From Symbiodinium natans (lineage: Eukaryota; Sar; Dinophyceae; Suessiales; Symbiodiniaceae): a stretch of 64,000 nucleotides of DNA. Positions 57,321-64,000 of this stretch are shown piece after piece. The stretch spans positions 1 through 64,000 of the forward strand of contig CAJNDS010001180.1 in assembly GCA_905221605.1 (NCBI GenBank), read 5' to 3'. The stretch's first letter is position 1; every line of letters begins with the position of its first letter. Under the pieces are notes generated by a model that was not told where the DNA came from, made no database searches, and worked only from the letters and a program-made list of their open reading frames with translations. Both the position numbers and the translations under genes were made by a program.

Positions 57321-60300
57321 TCACACTCTAAATTCCCAAAACGTTAGGAACATACTCTCGGAGAAGCGTCTTGCTTCCCGCTCCAGGGCCTTGGCCTGAA
57401 GAGCATGTCCTTCCTCTGCTATCGCCCAAAAACCTTTGTCAAGAACGTATCTTAGATATGTTCCTGGATGCTGCTTCGTAAGTGGATCCGATAACATAGA
57501 TCTTGTGTCGATCCAGCGGATGGTTCCGCCTGTCTGTGCCAAATCTGCCTTTATGACTGCAAGGTCAATGGCAGTTCGTTTGTCGCTAACATACGAAGCT
57601 GTACACGCGCATTTGTTAACGGCATCAAAAAGAGATTTGGAGTCCACTGCAGCAAGAAAAGGTAACCTACCTGCTACTTCTCTCCAGTCACTCGCCGAAA
57701 GCATGCCGTAAAAGGCTTCCATGAAGAGTAATCGGTGCCAGTGAATGCTGCCGAGCCCTGCTTGTAGAGCTTGTCCTTCCGCAGCAAGCGTGTCCACCGT
57801 CTTCCTCTTCAGCCGGTAACTCTTCCACGAAGCCACCGTAGCCATCGCCGGCTGCTCCGTCTCGGAAAGAGAGCGGTCGTGGTACAGGATGATCTGGCCA
57901 CCCTGGCTGCTGAGATTCTGGAGTTGGGCGAGACTGCTGTGGATCTTCTGGTTGGTGATCTTCTCGTCGTGACATTTGTTGAACACTGTCCTTCCTGTCC
58001 ACGGTTGGTCTTGAAGAACTCGTACTCCATGGCCATCGGACCAGTCATCTTCAACTATGCCACTCTTGATCTCCCCGTCGGGCTCAGGAGCGAAGAAGGA
58101 GATCTGTCTCTTCCTGTCCAGGCTGTGGAGGTCTGGTCCACCTGGCGCCGCGCCAGGGTGGAATGTCGTGCGCCTTGGTTGAACGTGGTGCCTCACCCAC
58201 TCTCCTTCGGTTTCTTCCCAGTAGTCATCGGGATGGTCTTCAATCCAGGGCTGATCTCTAGTGTTACCCCAGGCAGCATCCGTCACTACCGAGATGCGCA
58301 GTCGTTCCGGCGCAATCGGCATGACCTTGATGCCAAGATGGGCGTACTTTCTAGCCTCTTCACTGATCTTGTTGGCTTCGACCAGGTCCTGAACTCTGGG
58401 CTCTGGGAAGGCTTGTTGCAACAAGGCCACTCTTCCGGCAATATCACACCGGGTCTCCTTTGACAACCAGGATAAAACACCCAATGAACTTCTCAAGGCT
58501 TCAATTTCTTGGGGGGTGCACTTGGAATACCGTTGTTGCTTTCTTTTTCGGGTCAGGGCTATGATCTGGATCTTCTCCTTCACGTAGAAGGCCTGACTCA
58601 CCTTGATGGACCCGTCGGCCTGCAATTCAATGTCCTTACCAGTGAATCTGCCCGTGCCCCTCTGGTTCTTGCCTAACTTGTACTCGGCGGCTATGCTTGC
58701 TATCTTGGCCCAATGTCTTTCGTTGCCACCGTGTAACAAGTCATCAGTCGCAACACCGATGACACCTTCAAGTTCAGGGTTTTCGGGATCAGCACCGCCA
58801 TGCAAGAAATACAGACACGGATCTGCTTGACTTGCCTTGTATCCTAGTTGTCTGAGCTTTCGGTCGAGATGCTGGTACCAAGCGTAAGGCCCGTCTGTGA
58901 GACCATAACAAGTTTTCAGCAGTCGCAACAACTGACTTGCTTTGGCGCCTGGTATGCCCTCCTTCGGCTGTTTGCAGTAGAGCTCGCGCTTGATGGCATC
59001 CCCTGAATGAAAGGCTTGTGTGAAATCCAAGAAACCTGGATCCCAACCCAAACTGGCGAGAACTTGAAGCAGGAATATCACTGTATCCCTGTTGATCTGA
59101 GGCGTGGTGCTTTCAACGTCCAGCGCCGATTCTTCTGAGTATCCCTTCATGACATGTCGACACTTTGCTTTACAAGGGCCATGAGTGTCATCATTCAGCA
59201 ACAGCCCTTCACTCTCGGCGCCGGCGACCTCTGCTGGCTCCAAGGGCTTCTTTGTCAAGACGTATCTGGACTCCATCACTTTCTCTGGCTTCTCTCTGAG
59301 AATCTGCTCGGACTCAGCTGAGCTCAGCAACTCGTACGCCCTGGTGCCGAGATTGTTGTTGATTTCTTTCAGAATGGCTCGCTGCAACTTGACCGCATCC
59401 GCTCCTTTGAAGTCGGTCGCTCTGACCTCCTTCTTTTGTCGAGCCCTTGCTAACGTTTGAAGATGTAGAGCATAAGCTTCAAGAAGATGTACTCGACTAC
59501 GTTTTCCAGGAGGTTCTGGCTCTCTGTCTTCTGGACCCCTCTTGTTGTCAGCAAACCCAGACGACCCTGTAGCACTTGTCCCTGAAGAACCCTGGCCTCG
59601 CTCGTGGTTCTCATTCTCTTCGACGTCGATGTCGCGGTCGAAGAGCTCTTCACCTGGCAGGAAGGGAAGAGGGCCTACAGGTTCAAGAGCGGGAACTTCA
59701 GGTTGTTCTCTTTCTGGTTCACCTCTCGGTTCGGTTGGGGGTTCTGTAAGACCAGGAGGAGGCCCTAGTGGTTCTTTTGCATGTTCATATTCTCCGGTTT
59801 TCTGTCGTACTCTACGCAGAGGAGGGACTCCGGATACTGGTTCAGGGTCTTGGAGAGGACTAGTATCATCATGTGGTTCGTTGGCTTGGAGATCATCTTC
59901 AAGTTCGCCCGGCATCTCATAGTCTCCTGTTAGGTCTACGAACCCCTTCTTTGGAAGCTTCTCGAAGTCCTGCCGGGTTTTGGAAATACCACGCAACCAA
60001 CCTGAAATGGACATATTCTCTTCAGCTGTTGCATGTCGAACACGTTCAGGGGCTGCCTTAATCAAGGTGTTGCTATAGGCGATCCAGATGGCATTGGGAA
60101 GAGATGTCATCACGATTCCCCCAGGCCCAGTCCAATATGATTGCCTCGTCTTCTTTGTGCTTCCAGCGCCCCTCCGCCAAAAGTAGACTGCCTGGCCGAC
60201 TTCGAAATCGCAAAGCTTACGTGGCCCAGCTAGTGTAGCGGCTCTCAGGGCTTGGTCACAGTCCGATTCATGAAACGCTACAGCAGCCGCCTTTCTCATC

Positions 60301-62400
60301 TTCATGGATCTAGTCACGTCTCTGTCTCCCATGACAATGCGGCCTGCCATGGTGTGGTCATCTGCGCCACCAGTCAAGAGGCCACCTGGCAGACGAGGTG
60401 TGTATCCGATCACGCGCTGGATGGGAGAGTAACCCCCTCGAAGAAGCAACCTATTTCGTGTCATACAGGCTACGTCTACAAGTTCTTTCCACTCTTCTCG
60501 GCTTTGGCACTGGTAGTCGAGCATGGACTTGTAAAGGATGTTCTTGAACACTCCACCGGCCCGTTCTGTGAGGCCTCGTTGAGTTGGAGTTTCCAGGGAA
60601 CTTGGCAACGCCTCGCTTCCATCGTTCTCCACCTGACGGCGAAACTCGGCTTTGAACTCTGTTCCCAGGTCAAACATAACCTTGCGGGGCACCCCGAAGA
60701 ACCGAACCCACTGCCGATACGCTTTTCTTACTTCAGCTGCTGATTCTTTGTCCATAGGGATCACCAACTGGAAGTGTGTATGAAAATCAATGATGTTCAA
60801 GGCTGGTACAGCTTGATTCTGATGGTCACGAAGATGTACTGTGTCAACCCCAACCCATTCATTGATGAAGAGTTCTTCCTTGGGCGGTGCGCCTTTTCGC
60901 GCCGGATCTGGAAGCTGATATGCCTCACAGGTGGAGCACCGGAACTGCTTGGCTGCTTCGATAACTTCTTCCGACGCTTTAGACTGCCTGAGAATACGAA
61001 GAAAACGACCATGCTCAGGATGTCCCAGGCCTTCGTGAGCCTTCCGAATCATTCTCTCTAAGGTCACACGCGCCATGCCGGGAAAATGTCTCATGTGCCG
61101 ATCTGCATGCTGATCCAATCTGGCTTGGTATATGCTGAGGTAACGAGTGTTGGGCTGCAAGCGGGTGTCTTGGGCCTTATCTTGCCAGCGGACCTCGTCC
61201 TCTAGCAGGCTCCAGTCTGCGCCATTCCAGGTCCAAGAGGTTCGCCAAGGGAGCCGCCAGGCCTCATGGCCGGGTTCGGGCCCATTGACCTTCTCGGTGT
61301 GTTCTTCCAGGTACATCCAAGCACCTGTGTCCAGCTTTTTCCAACCAACTTGCTTCAGCATGTCTTCGGTGACCCCGAAGGCCTCGGGCATCATCTCTCT
61401 CGCTGGTGGGACCTCTTCGCGATGTCCTATTTCTTCTGGCTCTTCCAGAGGCATTGCTTCAGCTCCATCCATTTCCTCCAGCTCCTCAGGGAAAAAGTAG
61501 CACTGATCTCTTTGAAGGTCTTCTCGTGCTACGCTCGCCGCCTCGACCAAGTCAATCTCCTGCGGCGCCTTGCCGACTGTTCTACTGTAGGCCTGGAGGA
61601 TGGCACCCACCAGTTCGCTGGGATAGCGCTTCCCTTGACATCCACGGCCCAGAGCCTCTGCGACTCTACGGTTGTTGGTCAGCAAGCTAGCGGCCTTCCT
61701 CTGTTGTTGGCCACTTCGACTGACAAGACCATTTCTGCACTGTTCCGCAGTGACTTGTAGAACGCCAGGTTGCTCGAGCAGCCGCTGCACTGAAGGCATC
61801 TTCCATGACGAAGTGCTGCACGAATGTTTAAAAACAAACGTCATTCCTTGTTCATGGCAAAGTTGACAAACCTTCATAGCGAAATTGAGGAGCACCTTCC
61901 CCTGCTTAAGCTTCTTGAGGTATCTTCTGAGAGCTTCTAGGTTCTTCTTGCGGAAGTTGTCTAGCAGGTGGTTCAACGCGCTGAAGCCATCACAAGGCGG
62001 AAACACGATGACAAGTCCTGGACGTTCATGCTTCAGGTAGGTCAGCACGGAGTGCTGGACTGAAGGCTTCAACAAGTCGTGGACAAGCGGCAAATCAAAC
62101 GCCTTGCCTGGCCGAAGGCGAAACTGAGCTGTGCGTCTACTGAGCCTATGTGGATTGTAAATCTCAGACACTGTCCGCAGCTCCTGCTGGCTGAGACTAA
62201 AGAGCTCCTGGTAGTGCTTCTGGCGCTTACCGTTGGCTTGTTGTAGCTCGCTTCTGGCTCTTTCTTTTAGCTGCTGGAAAGGCTCGCTCGGCTTTGGATG
62301 GCATAGACAGCGTTCTACTTCTGTCCATTGCCGCTCTGCTTCCTTGAGCACACTAAGCACCTTTCGGCTCTTGGATTTGCCGAGGTCCTTGCTCAGCCCC
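57321..62400 (-). CDS. Copia polyprotein, main part: PPC domain, integrase, RT, RNase H
   Basis: Numbered from the codon at 63992. FPPCDGFS at 664-671 lies in a domain described separately. The integrase has a HHCC zinc site (HEGLGHPEH, then CSTC near 983-1019) and catalytic D1050 (GVDTVHL), D1108 (FDLGTEF) and E1143 (TERAGG), 35 residues after the second Asp. RT has D1656 (DFTQAF) and D1750-D1751 in VATDDLL, where copia usually has YVDD. RNase H has D1905 (VVTDAAW), E2072 (AAEGQAL), D2117 (AAVDSKSL) and D2169 (LSDPLTK). All catalytic residues are present and no stop interrupts about 5 kb, so the copy is young or under constraint. Confidence 0.85.
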
Positions 62401-63475
62401 GGCGCTCTCGACGTAGCATGGCCTGGAACTTCTTGAACTGCTGGAACTCGGCATAGTCGTCCGTTGACTTGTCGCTCTGGGCTGTCGCCTCCATCTCTGG
62501 GCCCAGCTGGCTGCTGGCCCCCGCCGACATTGGTCTGCGCGCCTCCCGCTTGAGGATCTTCTGGCAGTCCCGACATCTCGTGATGAACACATAGCCGTTG
62601 GAGCCCGCATGGCACGTGAACTGATGTAGGCAGTTGTCTTGGCTGGACTCCTGTCCTCGGCTGGGCATCTTTGGTGTTGGTGGCATCGAGCTGCTGGAAG
62701 GTGACTTGGTCCCGGGCTGCTTCGCCGTCGTTGTCTGCGAAGCTTTGGCCGTCGGGGAAGCTTTGGTCGGAGGAGTCCTTGGCGTCGGTGACATTGTGGT
62801 CGAAGTTGGAGTGCCTTGCGCCCAAGCTTCGTGATTCTGCGTGGGTCTCCAGTTCGGCTGCTCCTCCAGCCACATGAAGAAGTTGCATCGATGGGTGACG
62901 TCCCGCCAGTTTGGGCATCTCTTGAAGAGTCGCCCGTGGTTCCGGCCCTCCTTCCTGGTTTCCAGGGTCACGGTCTCGAAGCCACAATGGCAGCGCTCCA
63001 CCACTGGACTGTTCAGCTCTGTCTCGTCGTGCACCAAGATGAAGCCGGTGGTGTTTGTCGAAGCTGCGTCCTCTGGAGTCACTTCCCGACTCCACGGTCG
63101 TTGAGCATCCCACTGATGCTCCTCCAAGCCCTCTACCTCTCTGCACTCCAAGTTCTGCTTGATGTGCTTTTGCATTTGCCTCAGCTCGTGTGTCGTGAGC
63201 CGTGGCAGGTCGCTGACCATACGGCGGTACAGTTCCTCTTGGGGCCCTCGAACACACAAGTGGTTCAGAACTGACTGCTGCATGGCATGCGTCATGGCCA
63301 TCATGAAGCGCAGGACCATGCGATTCCACTGCCAGTCCGCGTCGCTCGGTTCTCTGGGCTCCTGGAACTTGCGAGCTCTCTTCTCCATGGGCATACTGGT
63401 GCGAAGGTGCTGAGGATGCACACGTGGATGAGGTAAAAGCAAAGGGTTGATTGCTGAGCCGATCATCAGAATCAA
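62393..63475 (-). CDS. Copia GRF-type zinc-finger region, in a shifted frame
   Basis: A 360-residue open frame, one base out of phase with the flanking polyprotein. It holds a GRF-like finger: C162-x-C164-G, GRNHGRLFKRC (C187), C197 and FFMW to W202, the usual C-x-C...C...C.FF.W pattern. A Pro/Ser/Thr-rich linker follows, then a second Cys/His cluster (C282, H284, C288, H289, C301, C304). The flanking frame is also open here but reads low-complexity sequence without motifs. Two compensating single-base shifts, at about 63450 and 62400, would connect the parts. The right-hand one lies next to a CCCC run. Confidence 0.75.
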   Translation of the reverse strand: MILMIGSAINPLLLPHPRVHPQHLRTSMPMEKRARKFQEPREPSDADWQWNRMVLRFMMAMTHAMQQSVLNHLCVRGPQEELYRRMVSDLPRLTTHELRQMQKHIKQNLECREVEGLEEHQWDAQRPWSREVTPEDAASTNTTGFILVHDETELNSPVVERCHCGFETVTLETRKEGRNHGRLFKRCPNWRDVTHRCNFFMWLEEQPNWRPTQNHEAWAQGTPTSTTMSPTPRTPPTKASPTAKASQTTTAKQPGTKSPSSSSMPPTPKMPSRGQESSQDNCLHQFTCHAGSNGYVFITRCRDCQKILKREARRPMSAGASSQLGPEMEATAQSDKSTDDYAEFQQFKKFQAMLRRERRG

Positions 63476-63992
63476 GGCGGAGATGGTGCAGACCCTCGGG
63501 CTCGGACTCTCTAAGACATTCCAGGGCCTGACTAAGTTCGCGATGCATTTGTGGACGAAAATTTTGGAGGGGAACCCTTAAGGCTCCAGTCGGGCCAATG
63601 TGGAGAGGCACTCGGTGCTGATATCTCTTGAGCTCGAGTTCCAACCCTCGAACTGGATCAAGGTGGAGAACCGATCTGCAATGTAGTAAGAACGGCAGAG
63701 AAAGCAAGAAGGGCGCATGTTTTGTGGCTTCGTCCTCGAACACGGCTGGCCTCAAAACACAACCCTTTGGACCCAGACTTGTTGGAATGCACGCAACCTT
63801 GTCAGTCTTGGACACCCCGTTAATGGACTTGAAGTGATGGGTCTCGTTCTTAACTACCATGCCAAGCGGTGCTGGTTGCTGCTCCAATATCTTCTTCAGG
63901 GTTTCGCTTCCTACTGCAGTCCTCTGGCAACCTGTGTCAACTGTTGCGCATGCTTCTTCAGGACATTCTTGATGCTTGTGAACGTAAAACAC
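63450..63992 (-). CDS. Copia aspartic protease region
   Basis: VDTGC with D19 (TVDTGCQRTAVG) is a retropepsin active-site motif; the usual position is DTG/DSG. The downstream stretch continues to a Leu/His-rich part (LSLPFLLHCRSVLHLDP) before the frame should switch. The true start lies upstream of the window edge; the first Met at 63992 is not assumed to be the initiator. Confidence 0.7.
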
Positions 63993-64000
63993 TTCATGCA

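Larger units (their letters stand above)
57321..64000 (-). mobile_element. Ty1/copia LTR retrotransposon, 5' end beyond the window
   Basis: Protease, GRF zinc finger, a PPC-motif domain, integrase, RT and RNase H in copia order on the - strand. The polyprotein is open from 63992 to the stop at 57321-57323, except that one conserved domain lies in another frame. GAG and the 5' LTR would be beyond position 64000. LTRs cannot be verified. Confidence 0.88.

Noticed and set aside
57830-57845. CCACCGTAGCCAT resembling the dinoflagellate spliced leader
   Set aside because: Only the first bases match; TTTTGGCTCAAG is absent and the site lies in the copia RNase H code.

Overview
The window looks like nuclear DNA of a eukaryotic alga, most probably a dinoflagellate. 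Nothing in it is organised like a bacterial or organellar genome. The evidence is: more than forty interstitial blocks of the TTTAGGG/CCCTAAA telomere heptamer; short exons with AG acceptors and a mixture of GT and apparent GC (perhaps GA) donors, which dinoflagellates are known to use; a LINE with an APE endonuclease and a C-terminal RNase H; and a Ty1/copia element with a long polyprotein. The assignment is an inference from these features. I saw no rRNA, no convincing tRNA and no spliced-leader sequence.

Layout. From 0.8 to about 15 kb there is repeat-rich DNA with scattered short Cys-rich exon-like segments on the + strand, telomeric blocks, an 850-bp purine tract and small dispersed repeats. 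From 15.2 to 23.9 kb lies a satellite made of two oppositely oriented arrays of a ~106-bp unit, then a LINE: APE-RT, a lesion in the RT, two zinc fingers, RNase H, more zinc fingers, then a downstream coiled-coil/basic ORF overlapping the previous stop as ATGA. From 24.3 to 36.6 kb is the best-supported cellular gene region. The same Cys-rich modules recur in the same order on the + strand: a DCW module, a split KVL..C.AAA..LGPWD / WPNGCY / FN.N.G.A domain, PAN/Apple-like segments, and Thr-rich linkers. The order and intron positions of the split domain match in two copies, so I read this as one long multi-exon gene, or a tandem set, for a modular secreted-type protein. From 36.6 to 53.2 kb there are further isolated Cys-rich exon-like segments among telomeric blocks, MITE-like hairpins and repeat pairs. 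From 53.2 to 57.3 kb I recognise no gene. From 57.3 kb to the right edge a Ty1/copia element runs on the - strand and is cut by the window end.

Most striking structure. Several telomeric blocks are bounded by exact short direct repeats (12, 10, 9, 7 and 6 bp) that look like target-site duplications, so telomere repeats seem to have been inserted as discrete units. Several blocks sit close to exon boundaries, one apparently providing the splice donor. One copy of the DCW module is split by an intron containing such a block, while two other copies have no intron there.

Limits. Exon boundaries were read by eye from conserved motifs, AG/GT(GC) signals and phase. No transcript, alignment or database search was available, so the exon calls are hypotheses of varying strength and functions are left open.
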